Assembly (NCBI GenBank): GCA_002914805.1
Contig: JXTB01000161.1
Location: 492,120 to 556,119 of the forward strand
DNA length: 64,000 bases
Direction of reading: 5' to 3'
Source of the DNA: Parasponia andersonii
Taxonomy: Eukaryota > Streptophyta > Magnoliopsida > Rosales > Cannabaceae
In this document: positions 36,118 to 47,875 of the stretch, piece by piece
Position numbering within the stretch: position 1 is the stretch's first letter
Layout: each line of letters begins with the position of its first letter
Program-made: the position numbers and the translations under genes
The notes under the pieces: generated by a model
What the model was told of the DNA's origin: nothing
Seen by the model: only the letters and a program-made list of their open reading frames with translations
Database searches by the model: none

Positions 36118-39100
36118 ATGGCAGTTGACAAGAGTTGGATTGTAGAACTGAATCGATTTTCTGAAAAGTATATAACTGGAGTAACAACTTTCATTGACTT
36201 TGCTCGGAAGCATGTTAATACTGAAGGAAAGATTAGATGTCCGTGTATGAAGGGTATGAACAGTTGTTTCCAACTTCTTCATATTGTTCAATGTCATATA
36301 ATAGATTATGGGTTTCAAAAGATCTATCAAACATGGATATTTCACGGAGAGAAGTTTATTGAATGTGATTCAGACTCTGAAGATACTAGCTCAAATGAGA
36401 GCGGTGATGAAATGGTCGATGTTTTAGAAGATGTTCAAGGAAGTTATTTTAATATGCAAGCAGAATGAAAACTCAAATGACGGTGACATCCCTATAAGAG
36501 GAACAAGTTTTGGGACTTTAGATGATCTTTTCAAAGATACTGAAAAAGAATTATATCCAACTTGTAAGAATTTTTCTGCATTGACATTCTTAGTGAAATT
36601 AATGCACTTGAAGGTCTTGAATAAGTGGAGTAACAAATCTTTTGATATGTTGCTTAAACTTCTTAAAGAAGCATTTCTTGAGGGAACAATATTACCAAAG
36701 TCACATTATGAGGCTAAGTCAAAGCTTTGTGATCTAGGGTTAGGATACGAATCCATTCATGTATGCAAGCACGATTGTGTTTTGTTCTGGAAAGAAAATG
36801 CAAGTTTGAATAATTGTCCTATTTGTAATGAAAATCATTGGATAAAAAAAAAGACACTTTGGGGAAGAAAGTGCCACATAAAGTTATGCGATAGTTTCCT
36901 ATCACACCTAGGTTAAGAAGATTATACAGCTCAAGACACACTGCTAAGAATATGGTATGGCATGAAGCAAAACCCCCTAAAACTGATGGTGTGTAAAGAC
37001 ATCCTGCAGATGCTGAGGCCTTGAAGCATTTTGATCGGACGTATTCTGATTTTGCAAAGGATTCAAGAAATGTCAGGTTGGGATTAACTACTGATGGATT
37101 TAACCCGTTTAGTACTATGAGCAATGCTTATAGCATGTGGCCTGTGATCTTAGTTCCTTATAACATGCCACCATAGCGGTGTATGAATCAATCATTTCTT
37201 ATGATGAGTCTACTTAATCCTGGACCCAGGGCCCCTGGGAAAGATATTGATGTCTTCCTTTGGCCCTTGATAGATGAATTGAAAGAATTATGGGAAACAG
37301 GAGTTGACACTTGTGATGTGGTCAATGGAGAGGTGTTTCAAATGCGTGCTACTTTATTATGGACAATTAATGACTTTCCAGCATATGCTTATATGTCTGG
37401 ATGGTCTACAAAAGGGTACAGGCATGCCCTACATGCAATGAGGATACTGTTTCAATTAAATTGAATAACAAAGTGGGTTATATAAGTCATCGGCATTTTC
37501 TCCCTGAGGATCATTGTATGCGGAGGAGTAAAAAATTTGATGGTAGAAATGAGTTAAGGCCATGTCCTAGAACTTTGACTGGTGAAGAGATTTTGAAACA
37601 ATTAGAGCATGTGAATGTTGGTCTACCTGGGAAACACATAAAATATGATGGGCAAAAGCGTAAACATGATCTAGTTGAATTGAATTGGTCAAGAAAAAGT
37701 ATATTTTTTGAGTTTGAGTACTGGTCAAAACTTTTGTTAAGACACAATCTTGATGTAATGTACATCGAAAAGAACATATGTGATAGTGTTATTGGTACAC
37801 TATTAAACATAGATGGTAAATCCAAAGATACGGATAAAGCGAGAATGGACCTAGCAAAAATGAATGTGAGGCATGAGCTTCATCTAAAAAAGGTCGGTGA
37901 GAAATGGGTCAAAACTCCAGCTGCATACATAATGAGTGCATTGGAACGAAAGCAATTCGGTGAATTCTTGAAATCAATCAAATTTCTAGACGGGTTTGCA
38001 GCCAATATCTCTAGAAATGTTAATGAAAATGATGGCAAAATTTCGGGATTAAAGTCGCATGATTGTTATGTATTGTTACAATGTCTACTTCTAGTTGGTA
38101 TTTGACCATTCTTGATAAAGGAAGTAAGAGAGAAGATACATGAATTATGTTGCTTTTTCCAACAACCATGTTCAAGGACATTGCATGTGAAAGATCTTGA
38201 AGCAATGCGAGGTGGAATAGTAGTTATCCTTTGCAAACTTGAGAGAATATTTCCACCGGCATTTTTCGATGTTATGGTACATTTGGCACTCCATTTGCCA
38301 TATGAAGCTATTTTGGCAGGGCCTATGCAGACATGATGGATGTATCCAATTGAAAGAGAATTAGGGTCGTTCAAACAGTACGTGCGAAATAAAGCTCGTC
38401 CTGAAGGGTCGATGGCAAGGGCATACGTAGTGAATGAAGCAATGTCATTTTGTTCGATGTATCTACGTAATGTAGAAACAAGGTTTAATCGATCAGAAAG
38501 AAATCAAGATACAAGTGAAAATGAGAATAAGCAACTATCTGTATTTCGAAATGTTGGTCGACCTTTTGGAAAGATGAATGTAACTGATTTAACACCAGAA
38601 CTTCGGAAGAGAGCTCATTGGTATATTTTAAACAACTATCCGGAAATCCAACCTTACCTTGAGTAAGTGAAAAGTCATTTGAATAGTTAAATTTTTCTCT
38701 GTTATTTATCACTCATGAAATTAACATACCAAATTTATAGTGAGCACATGAACGAGTTGAAGAAAACATACTCTGGAGGTTTGCTACAACTACAAGAAAA
38801 CCAATTTCCAGCTTGGTTTAAGCATCATGTAAGTTATGTTTTTAAATGTTCCTCACTAATCCAACCACTATTAAAGTTATAATTACATAATCAAAGTATC
38901 GTGATCCTTTTGACAGATTTCAGATTTGCATTCCAATGGAGACCCCAGTGTTAGTGATGAACTCTATGCTTTAGCATGTGGTCCAGATCATCCTATTAGA
39001 TCTTACACTGGATGTGTTGTCAACGGAGTGAAGTATCTCATTTGCACACGAGACCATCATAGAAAAACACAAAACTGCGGGGTCTTTGTGCCTAGCTCAT

Positions 39101-39714
39101 CGGAAGCGGAAGGATTTGATTACTTTGGTGTTTTACAAGATGTTCTTCAGTTAAATTATTTAAAAGATTGTTCTACCATATTGTTCAAGTGTAAGTGGTT
39201 CGACTCAGATCCAAGGAGGAGAAAAATTAAGCAAGAAAACAATCTTACAAGTCTACAAATTGAGTCTGAGTCCTTTAAGAGTGATCCATTTATACTTTCC
39301 ATTCAAGCTCAACTAGCGTTTTACCTTACCGATCCAAAGAATGGTCCTTCATGGAATGTTGTATATAAAGCTACTTCGCAAAACTTCTGGGACTTTCCAG
39401 AGGTTGATCAAGAAAATGAGAATGAAGATCCCTTGGTTTTGCAAGACAATGATTCCTCAGGTGTCTCATTTTCCCAAGTAGATTTAGAAACACTTTCCAT
39501 AAACCGCAATGATATAGAGCCTCAGTTACTTGATTCAGTTGATATTAGTGATGTAAGAGATAAGACCATTAATTGGGACGATTTTATAGATGATGACGAG
39601 TATGACGACACAATAGAAGAATACAACGATGAAAAAATAGTATTAGGAGATGATGAGATTGATATAGAAAGTAGTGATGGAGAAGATGACTTAGACAACG
39701 ATGAGTTTGATTAA
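36118..39714 (+). pseudogene. TNP2-type CACTA transposase (inactivated)
   Basis: The start at 36118 (MAVDKSWIVEL) opens the transposase-associated domain (GVTTFIDFARKH, GKIRCPCMKGMN). The TNP2 domain follows, including RLRRLYSSRHTAKNMVWH, RNVRLGLTTDGFNPF and DVFLWPLIDELKELW, then ACPTCNEDT. A DUF4218-like block comes next (RGGIVVILCKLERIFPPAFF, MYPIERELGSFKQYV) and, after two introns (about 38665-38740 and 38830-38918), a DUF4216-like region with an acidic Asp/Glu C-terminus ending at 39714. Frameshifts lie near 36440-36468, 36905 and 37415. In-frame stops lie at about 36994, 37174, 38103 and 38334, several explained by single transitions (CGA to TGA, TGG to TAG). The encoded transposase would cut and paste CACTA ends. 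Confidence 0.92.
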
Positions 39715-39806
39715 TTTGTAATGATTTTACTACTTTCTCTTTTTTTATCATTATATTGGTTTCTGAAAACATTTTATTTTATTTTTAGTCATATTACAGG
39801 TTCATC

Positions 39807-41757
39807 ATGTCATCACAACACCCTTCTAATCACCCTAAACGTTCCCATCCTTCTATAGAAGCAGGTAATTTTCATTTATGAGGTACTGTAGTTTGACACA
39901 TTGTTACTGATTATTTAGATATGTATTTAATGATATTTGGGGTTCTGTTTTCAGGGTCATCAAAGAAAGGTAAAAGAGGTCCTTCCAAAGGTTTGAAAGT
40001 GAAGAAAATGATTGCAGCAACTGGAGAGAAGTACGAAACTGAGTTCGATGAACAAACTTGGAGGGCAGTTGGGAAAAATTCAGGTCCATGGGCCACTGAG
40101 ATGGGACAAGTTGTGCGCCAACTAGCACCATTAGCTATTGAGAGGTGGAGTGCTGTCTTTGCAGAACAGAGGAAAGAAATGTATCAAATGATGAAGGTAG
40201 AAATTGGTCAATTTTATATTACCTTGAGTTTATTATTTTTCTTATAGAAAAATTCAAATAGATCCTTCTTTTTTTTTTTGGTTGTGCAGAACAAATTTGA
40301 TTTTATTGATTCAAAAGAAATTGCTGAAGCTATTGATCAGTCGATTAATAAGATATGGAGGGACTATCGTGCTGAACTCAAAAGATACTTTGACAAAAAG
40401 AAAAAAGAGATGGATCTCGATCAAATAAAAGAAGAAAAGCCTGAGAAGGTGGAGTCTCAAAAAACTTGAGAATGGTTATGTGACTATTGGAGTTGTGAGA
40501 AAGTCATGGTTAGTGAAAATTTTATTTTAATAGCAAGAAATTAGTGTATATTTGACTACAAATATCTATATGGGTTTGTTATTTATCTATTTTAGGCTAG
40601 GAGTGAGGTGAACAAAGAAAATCGGGCCAAGAAACCATTCACAAGTATTACGGGGTCAAGATCCATACCAGCTACTAGATATGCACTGGTATCAAATAAA
40701 TTTAATATATTTTGTTTGACTTAGAAATCAAATTTTATTTAGTTTTACATACTTAAAATTTGCTTGTGTAGATTGATGAGATTACGAAGCAACCTCCTGG
40801 AAGGATAGAAACATTTCGTATTGCCCATTGAAATAGAAAGACTGCTAAGTGGGCAAACAAAGAGGCAGAGGCACTCTATGTAAGTAACTTACATAAGTAA
40901 TCAAAACTTACATTAATTATTAAAATGCTTTGTACATATACACAATTTCAGTATGCTTACACACATGTACACATATGTTAAGACGTTATAAGTAAGACAT
41001 ATATATATATATATACATGTACTATATGTCTGTGCTTCCCATAAATGGTCCACATAATTACTAAGATTAGTATTTTATAGAAGGCCTATATCTAGAGTGG
41101 GACTCACATGGCGTTACAATAGAATCAAATGCTGAAAATAATCTTAGCATTTCTTATATAATATATACCTATATAATAATGTGATATGCCAAAATAATTA
41201 ATTAAGATTAAGAATTGAGTTAAATTCCTCCACCGCTGATGACACGTCCTATGTATATTGAGATGCTCCATTGACCTATATAGTAATCTATATGTTTGTT
41301 TTTAAATGTACAGAATGAGATGTTAGAGATCAAGCATTCCCAACCTTCTGTCGAGTCAGATGATGAAGATGATTCAATTATTGTTCTTACTGAGACTGAA
41401 ATTATAGATCAAGTGTTGGGTATTCGATCTGGTTATGTGAAATTAGTTGGACAGTTGCCAAGATTGGAGAGTAGGAAGCTTAGACATCCAAGCAATTTAG
41501 CATCAACTTCGGTGCATACCCAAGACAGCTCGAGAAGTTGCGTTGGAGGAGAAGTAACAGACCTCACTAATTTTATCAGATCCCTGAGTATCTGCTCAAA
41601 AACAAAGATTTCGGCAGTCATTCTGCATCAGAATCTCCAGAAGACTAGTATTAGACTTAATTGTGTTTGTGTTTTACCAGACTTGCTTCTCATCAGATTT
41701 CGGTTTTTTTTTTTGGTTAATGAAATACTTGGTGTTTTCTTTATGTTCCAGTCCTGA
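39807..41757 (+). pseudogene. Second CACTA gene, Transposase_24 (TnpA-like), two stops
   Basis: Exons inferred from GT-AG sites with consistent phase are 39807-39864, 39955-40196, 40290-40508, 40596-40688, 40772-40879 and 41314-41757, giving about 387 codons. The N-terminus is basic (SKKGKRGPSKGLKVKK). The core resembles the plant Transposase_24 family: IWRDYRAELKRYFDKKKK, the EWLCDYWSCEKVM block, RSEVNKENRAKKPF, QPPGRIETFR, KWANKEAEALY, and VLGIRSGYVKLVG. TGA replaces the conserved Trp codon at 40467 and again at 40829, both single G-to-A changes. Such proteins are thought to bind the subterminal repeats. The coding body is otherwise well preserved. Confidence 0.85.
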
Positions 41758-42419
41758 ACCACTTTTCTTCTTCACTTGTTAGTTGTTATGTAGTTTTTTT
41801 TCCCCTAAAATACAAGTACGTATTTATGACTTTTATTAGACTTTTTTTTGTATTTATAAAACTCTACTTGTTTTTAACTTCAAATTGCAATTTATGATTA
41901 ATTACTCTTTATGTTCATATCAATTATTAAAAAAATTGAAATTTTACAAAAATAAAAATTACAAATATTAAAATTTAATAAATTTCAATTAAAAAATAAT
42001 CCTCAACGAAATTCGTTCATCGCTAAAGAAATATTTGCTAAATTTTTTTAATAAAAAATAAAAATTTGAAATCTTCTTCAACGAAACCATTTCCTTGAGC
42101 GTGGAAATTCTGATGAACAAACTAAACTTTTGTCGGCGAACCAATTTTGTTGAGAAAGGTAATGCTAACGAAATCTTTCGTCAGATTTTGACCCACAAAA
42201 CGACAAACGAAACTGGCATGTTCAGCGAAGTGAATCGTTGCCAATAATTTACCCATTCTCGACGAACGATCTTCTTTTCGTCGTTATGTAGTATTACCGA
42301 CGCGATATCACCGACAATTTCAAAACAAAATTCCTTCGTCGATAAAATACTTTTCTCAGGGAAATATGGACATTAACGAGGAAAACATTTCGCCGAGAAA
42401 ATATGTTTTTCTAGTAGTG

Positions 42420-42866
42420 AGTTCGATACTAGAGATTCTATATTCTTGAAAGTGACTCCAAGGCGAAGTGTGACAAGGTTTGGAATGAAGGGTAAGCTTA
42501 CTCTAAGGTATATCGATCCCTTTGAGATCACTTAGAGAATTGGACCAATGACGTATCGCTTAAATCTACTTGCACAGTTAGGTTACATGCATAATGTGTT
42601 TCATGTGTCGATGTTAAAGAAGTACATGCTAAATTCATCTCACATTATTCAGTACGTGCATATACTGATCCAAGAAGATGTGTCTTATAAAGAGCAGTCT
42701 ATTCGTCTGTTAGCTAGAAAATTGAAGGTGCTTCAGAACAGAGAGATTCCACTTGTCAAGGTGCTTTAGGAATATCACAAGAAAGACGAGGCTACTTGGG
42801 AACTCGAGACATAGATGTATAAGAAGTACCCTCATTTGTTCAACTTTCAGTTAGAAGTTGTATTGT
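42420..42866 (+). pseudogene. gypsy integrase C-terminus and chromodomain end
   Basis: Directly after the CACTA and its AGT duplication, the gypsy reading resumes with a DSIFLKVTPRRSVTRFG block and GKLTLRYIDPFEI, typical of the integrase C-terminal GPY/F region. The chromodomain-like tail follows: SIRLLARKLKVLQNREIPLVKVL and HKKDEATWELE, ending NFQLEVVL near 42865. In-frame stops occur at about 42532, 42767 and 42812. Confidence 0.88.
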
Positions 42867-42904
42867 GATGTAAACCTTGACTTGTATTTTGAATTTCGAG
42901 AGAA

Positions 42905-43840
42905 TATAAAAATCCACAATTTCAGAAGGTAATTTGAAAATTTTACCAATATTCCAAATAAAATAATGGAGGGGATAATTTGTAAAAGTTTAGTACTAAA
43001 GGACTAAATTATAATTTTAGGGAGACTAATTTCAAAAAGCTTTGAGGAATAAGGACTATAATGTAATTTTTTTAAAATTACATAGTCCAATTTATTCCCC
43101 CATGTAAGCACACACACACACACTCTCTCTCTTCTCTCTCCCTTGCCTCCGATCTCCTTCTCTCTCCCTTGTTCTCGGCTCACTCTCTCTTGGCCAAAGG
43201 AGACAATCGCTGCAGTAGCCCTATCCTGCCGTCGTCTGGCCCGCCAACTGGTCGGCGCGACCTTGCCGTGTTGCCAGGAGCCTCTACCACCGGTTCTAGC
43301 AGTTGCCGATGTCCGTTCGTCGGAAAACATTAATGGCCGTTCGAAACTTTTTGTTACCAGTGTCATTTCGGGGCGTTTCAACTCGCGTTCTTAGGCTAGT
43401 TGGATTCATCTCGTCACAATGATCATCAAAGTATACATATTTTAACCTCATACTACCCGAATCAAAACTTGCCATTTTTAGATATTTTGAGCTTTAAGTT
43501 TGACTTTTTAATTCGGTTGTTGGATCGTGTTTTATTGTCATTTTTGGGTTGTACTTGGAAAACGAGGAAGTATGATATATATATATATATTGTCTATGTT
43601 TGGTGACTAATAGGAAAATCGAAATCATACGACTAAGATTTGCCTCGAATTGTATGCCACCGGTTTGATGTAGGCCTGGAACTGAATTGGACAAGTTGTA
43701 TATCTAACCTAGCTATTTTGGGTATTAGGAATTCAGTGAAAAAGTTCATTTATGAATTTGAAGCTTTATTGGGAAGTTGGTTTTTTGTAAGAGGACGATC
43801 AAGGGCTTAGAATTAGTTTCTGACCATCCGGGCAATCGTA
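42905..43840 (+). repeat. Truncated 3' LTR of the gypsy element
   Basis: It begins TATAAAAATCC (a decayed TGTGAAAATC) and follows the 5' LTR for about 930 bases, up to GACGATCAAGGGCTTAGAATT and CAATCGTA. The second half of the LTR is missing; a hairpin MITE begins at the break. Confidence 0.85.
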
Positions 43841-44044
43841 ACATTGATTTATAAGCTAAAATATAAAATTAGAATGATTAAATTTGTCATTCATTTAATC
43901 AAAGCACACGTTTTTTTCAGCATTATATCATTATATGTATGTATAAAACCGATGAAATGTAATGTAGAAAAAAATGAGTGCTATAATTAAATGAATGATA
44001 AATTTAACCTTTCCAATTTTATATTTTAGTTTATAAATCAATGT
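43841..44044. mobile_element. Hairpin MITE, 204 bp, TA target
   Basis: Two inverse arms of about 65 bases: ACATTGATTTATAAGCTAAA at the left pairs with TTTAGTTTATAAATCAATGT at the right, and the pairing continues through AATATAAAATTAG and TCATTCATTTAATTA. TA lies on both sides (43839-43840, 44045-44046), as expected for Tc1/mariner-type MITEs. It joins truncated LTR on the left to an unrelated minisatellite on the right. Confidence 0.65.
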
Positions 44045-44169
44045 TAGGGACCTAAGTGTCAAATAAGTTAAACATTAGGGACTAAAGTGCTTTTTTGAAA
44101 CGTTTGGACCTAAGTGCCAAAGAAAGAAAACATTAGAGACCTAAGTGCTACTTTTGAAATGTTAGGGAT
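44045..44169. repeat. 30-bp minisatellite, left part
   Basis: Four units of about 29-32 bp (consensus TTAGGGACCTAAGTGCCAAA, then an A-rich spacer) run head to tail. The array is cut at 44169 by the Tat-type retrotransposon and resumes at 52424. Confidence 0.75.
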
Positions 44170-44986
44170 TGTTGTGCGGTCTAAAATCCTAAGGTCGCAT
44201 AAAGGTTATATACGACCTCATCCGTGAAGATTATATGCGACCTCCTCCGTGCCTCCTCCGTGAATGTTATATGCGACCTCCTCCGTGCCTCCTCTGTGAA
44301 TGTTATATGCGACCTCCTCCGTGAATATTATATGTGACCTCCTCCGTGATGGTTATATGCGACCTCTTCCACAGGTTTTGTGAGACCTTATCCGTGTAGT
44401 CTCTTTTGCATGAGTATGCGCGACCTTCTCTGAATAGGTGGTGGGCGACCTCTTCCGAAAGAAAAGGGAAACAGAGGTATATGCAATGTTAAACAGGAAA
44501 CCTACAAGGAAAGGGAAACAGAAGTATGTGCTGTCAAACAGGAAACCTACAAGGAAAGGGAAACGGAACTCTCCTATTTATGATCAACTAGTTATCCGTT
44601 TTGAATTATGTTGTTACTTAATTGACGTTACCCAATTGTATAGTTACCCGTTTATACAATTAGAATCCTAGGGACATAAGGTTACCTTTACCTATATAAA
44701 GGGGGACTCTATGTTCCGAAGGGAATTCCAAGTGAGAGTGATTCCAAGTTTTGAGTATTTCGATTACTCTTCAATTTTTCTAATCTCCAGACGAGACTTT
44801 GTAACCTTGAGTGTTCATAATTCTTCATCAAGATAGTGGAAAAACAGTAGACGTAGGCTCATCTTTTTTGGGGCTGAACCACTATAAATCTCTCTCTCCT
44901 TATTTGCTTTGATTATTCATTCAATTCATACAAGCCACATCTCTTGATTTTTTCTAAATTAATTGTTGATAAAACCTCCATCAACA
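44170..44986 (+). repeat. 5' LTR of the Tat-type element
   Basis: An internal array of GTTATATGCGACCTCCTCCGTGAA-like units (about six) lies at 44202-44400. A duplicated AGGAAACCTACAAGGAAAGG follows at 44489-44565, and a TATATAAA box lies at 44693-44700. Compared with the 3' LTR the main difference is repeat copy number plus scattered substitutions, so insertion is relatively recent compared with the neighbouring elements. Confidence 0.92.
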
Positions 44987-44988
44987 AT

Positions 44989-45005
44989 TGGCGCTAGAAG
45001 GAGGG
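44989..45005 (+). promoter_or_regulatory. Primer binding site
   Basis: TGGCGCTAGAAGGAGGG lies two bases after the 5' LTR and starts with the TGG complementary to the tRNA CCA end. It is not the tRNA-Met type used by the other gypsy elements here; I do not assign the tRNA. Confidence 0.7.
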
Positions 45006-45054
45006 CTATTCCGGCAGAAAAGTTTGTCAAATTCCATCTTTTTTCTTTTCAATA

Positions 45055-47433
45055 ATGGCAAACACTAGAAACACTACCAGAGTCACCGGAACTAGCCAAA
45101 ACCAACCTCAAAGTACCGCTACTACACAGGCAACCCCTGCTCTGGATCAGCCTACTATGACGGCAACAGAGAACCTATCCCAGAGACAGGATCGCATGGA
45201 GGAAACGCTTGTGAACCTTCAGCAAGTCACCAACCAGATCAATGACACCCTGCGACGACTTGCTGAAGGGCAGATGGTGACCCCACCACAACATGAACAT
45301 CCCAAAGAACGTCCTACTCAATTACCTGAGAAGGGAATACAGATCCTCGAGATGAGAAGACGCGACCAGCCAAAAAAGCAGGAGCGTCATGAAGAACGCA
45401 TCTCCAAAGGGAATGGCAAGGTCGCAGACTTGCCTCCAGAATCTCGTACGGAGAGTTCAAGTACGAACCGTGATCGCACACAACCTTCTCGTAAATCCAC
45501 TAATAGCCAGGACCGCTTGAGCAGCGAGCAAGGACGACCATCGAGAAGCGTCTTCAAAAGAATCAGCAGGGAGTCGAGACAAGATCCTGCAGACCTAAGA
45601 CATTATCTGGAGCGACGACATGGTCATGATCGATCTGTATCGCATCATAGCGACCACAGCCGATCTCGTCGCACTATGTCATTGAATTCCTCTCATAGGT
45701 CGCAGAAGACTCTACCTGACCAGCCCGCTGTGAAATAGGATAACGAACAAAGGTCGCTTTTACCACCAGCAAGGAATGATGCTTTCCCTCTGAACGTCGA
45801 CGTTCACAATTTACGGATCGCATTAGATGCACTTGCTGGATGGGACGATGAGCTCGCTGATGGGTACCGCCAGTCGCCATTCAGCGAGGAGGTTCGAGTT
45901 GCAGCCCTTCCCACCGGATTCAGACTTCCCACCATCAATACTTTTGATAGAAAGACTGATCCACAGGACCATATGGATCACTTCAGCGACTTAATGGAAC
46001 TTCATCGGGTTAGTGATCATGCACGATGCAGATGTTTCGCTGTAACACTCTCAGGAGCAGCGAAGAAGTGGTTTCGAGGACTTAAATCCAGTTCAATCTC
46101 GTCCTGGCAACAACTTCAGACGACATTCTTGAGACAATTTCAGGCCGCGAAGAATTTCACTGTTCTGCTTGTCAGTTTGTCCGCAATCCGGCAAGGCCCA
46201 GAGGAGACTCTACGATCTTATCTCAATCGTTTCACTTCAGAGCTAGCGAAGGTCAACAACCCCCCAAAAGGAGGAGTTCTTACTCTCATGATGGCTGGGG
46301 TGTGACCAGAAACAAAACTCTGGGAGGAATTGCTCGAACGAGAGTGTAGAACTCTCGAAGACTTCTACCGAAGAGTCGGTCGACATCTAAGGTTAGAATC
46401 TTCGCGAGAGAATCTTCAAAAGACTAAAAAAGGAGGAAAGACGGATGCGGCAAAAGTTGCGGTCATCACTGACAACAGCAGAAATAAGAAAAACAAGAGG
46501 AATAATGAAAAGACAAGTGAGAATCAGCCTAGACCTAAAAGGCAGGAGATTTCAAAAGCTCCCATGAGGTTTAATAATCACACTGAATTAAACGCGCCTA
46601 TAGATCATATCTATGCAGTCACAAATCAGAAGGAGCAATTCCGACAACCAGAACCAATGAAGCAGGACAGGGCAAAGCGCGACCCCAGCAAATTTTATCG
46701 ATATCACAATGATATTGGGCATGACACTAATAGTTGCTTTACCCTGAGAGATGAAATCGAAAGGCTGGTTAGAGAGGGACGATTGCGGCAGTATACCAGG
46801 CAGAGCGATGAAAGGCGAGAAGACCAACAGTGACCTCCAGAAGTTCAGCGTGAGGTGCGAACCATTTTTGGAGGGCCGCATGTTGGAGGAGATTCCAAGC
46901 GAGCACAGGATAGATACGCACGAGAAGCTCGACAGTAGCCGTTAACCAACGTCATGCACCTTGATCAGCGACCACGCAAGCTTCAACGAGTATCAGAAAT
47001 GGATATCACCTTCATAGAGCAAGATACAAGGGAAGTCCATTATCCGTATAATGATGCGCTGGTTATAAAGATCAACTGTGGAAGCACACAGTTGTGGCGA
47101 GTGTTGCTCGACAACAGAAGTGTTGTGGACATCCTATACTTCAATGCCTTCAAGAAGATGGGATTAAATGAGAGCGACCTGAAGCCTGCCGCTACTCCGC
47201 TCTATGGTTTTACTGGAGACAGCCTGATGCCTATGGGCATGATTGAACTGATGGTCAGCGTTGGGACCTTTCCAAGGGTTTCATCAATAATGACCCAGTT
47301 TTTGGTTGTAGATTGCCCATCTGCCTTCAATTCTATGCTGGGAAGACCAACATTAAGGGAACTTCGAGCTATCACCTCGATCTATCATCTAACAATGAAG
47401 TTCCCGACCCAACATGGGGTAGGCAAGGTGTGA
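45055..47433 (+). pseudogene. gag and protease of the Tat-type element, few stops
   Basis: One reading frame runs from ATG 45055 (MANTRNTTRVTG) to 47433, broken mainly by stops at 45736, 46303, 46831 and 46936. The first part is Gln/Arg-rich and hydrophilic. The capsid region (45930-46400) has DHFSDLMELHRVSDHARCRCF, SGAAKKWFRGL and SWQQLQTTFLRQF, the Retrotrans_gag pattern. A single-knuckle-like region RDPSKFYRYHNDIGHDTNSC lies at 46681-46737. The protease at 47090-47410 reads WRVLLDNRSVVDILYFNAFKKMGL, in which the active-site triplet is DNR instead of the DNG or DTG of active copies, and ends with FNSMLGRPTLRELRAITS. The intact frame over 2.4 kb suggests recent activity. Confidence 0.88.
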
Positions 47434-47875
47434 GGAAATCAGTATAATGCGAGGACTTGCTATAACCACTCGCTGAAACTCGCAGCAAAAGATGCGACGT
47501 CCCACACAATGATGGTCCATCTGCCAGAAGCAGCGGATGAAGCGTCAGTCGTGGCAGTGGACCAAGCATCAGTCGAGGTAGCGGGCAAAGCGTCAGTCGA
47601 GGTAGCGGCAAAGCGTCAGTCGAGGTAGCGGGCAAAGCGTCAGTCGAGGCAGCGAGCAAAGCGTCAATCAAATCGTCAGTGAAAGCGTCAATCGAAACGA
47701 CCAGTGAAGACTTCGATCCTCGAGAAATCGACGAAGTCAGAACTGGACCCATTGAAGACCTGGAAGATATACAATTTGATCTGTCTTCCAGGACTTTGAA
47801 GACTGGAACGGAGATTCAGGAACCTGTGCGAGCTTTATTGATCGCTTTTCTGAAATCTAATGTTCGGGATTAATC
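47434..47875 (+). pseudogene. pol linker with 24-bp tandem repeat
   Basis: Five or six copies of GCGTCAGTCGAGGTAGCGGGCAAA lie at 47550-47690; one copy has lost bases and shifts the frame. The segment after it (47700-47873) encodes the pre-RT linker typical of these elements (PIEDLEDIQFDLS, TGTEIQEPVRALLIAFLKSN). The expected next block, the start of reverse transcriptase, is absent. Confidence 0.8.

Larger units (their letters stand above)
33708..42419 (+). mobile_element. Complete CACTA (En/Spm) DNA transposon, 8.7 kb
   Basis: The left end is CACTGCAAGAAAATC and the right end, inverted, is CACTACTAGAAAAACA. A perfect 3-bp duplication AGT flanks it (33705-33707 and 42420-42422), the hallmark of CACTA elements. 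The subterminal 200-400 bases at both ends are crowded with TTCGTCGACGAA-like motifs in both orientations. It carries a TNP2-type transposase gene (36118-39714) and a Transposase_24 gene (39807-41757), both on the plus strand and both inactivated. It inserted into the integrase gene of the gypsy element, whose reading resumes directly after the right AGT. A solo LTR lies near its left end. The stretches 34584-36117 and 41758-42419 are non-coding leader and subterminal DNA. Confidence 0.95.
26997..43840 (+). mobile_element. Ty3/gypsy chromovirus-type retrotransposon, split by a CACTA element
   Basis: The order is 5' LTR 26997-29202, primer binding site 29210, gag relic, protease, reverse transcriptase, RNase H and integrase, then the CACTA insertion 33708-42419. 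After it come the integrase C-terminus with a chromodomain-like end (42420-42866) and a truncated 3' LTR (42905-43840). The domain order with integrase last, and the C-terminal block, fit the Tekay/Del group of plant chromoviruses; the lineage is my inference. Every gene is broken. The 3' LTR lacks its second half, so a target duplication cannot be checked. A solo LTR of this family lies at 20692-22700. Confidence 0.9.

Noticed and set aside
47372-47752. 126-codon minus-strand frame rich in LPRLTL repeats
   Set aside because: It is the complement of the 24-bp tandem repeat in the retrotransposon linker. The repeat period being a multiple of three keeps the frame open; it has no family features.
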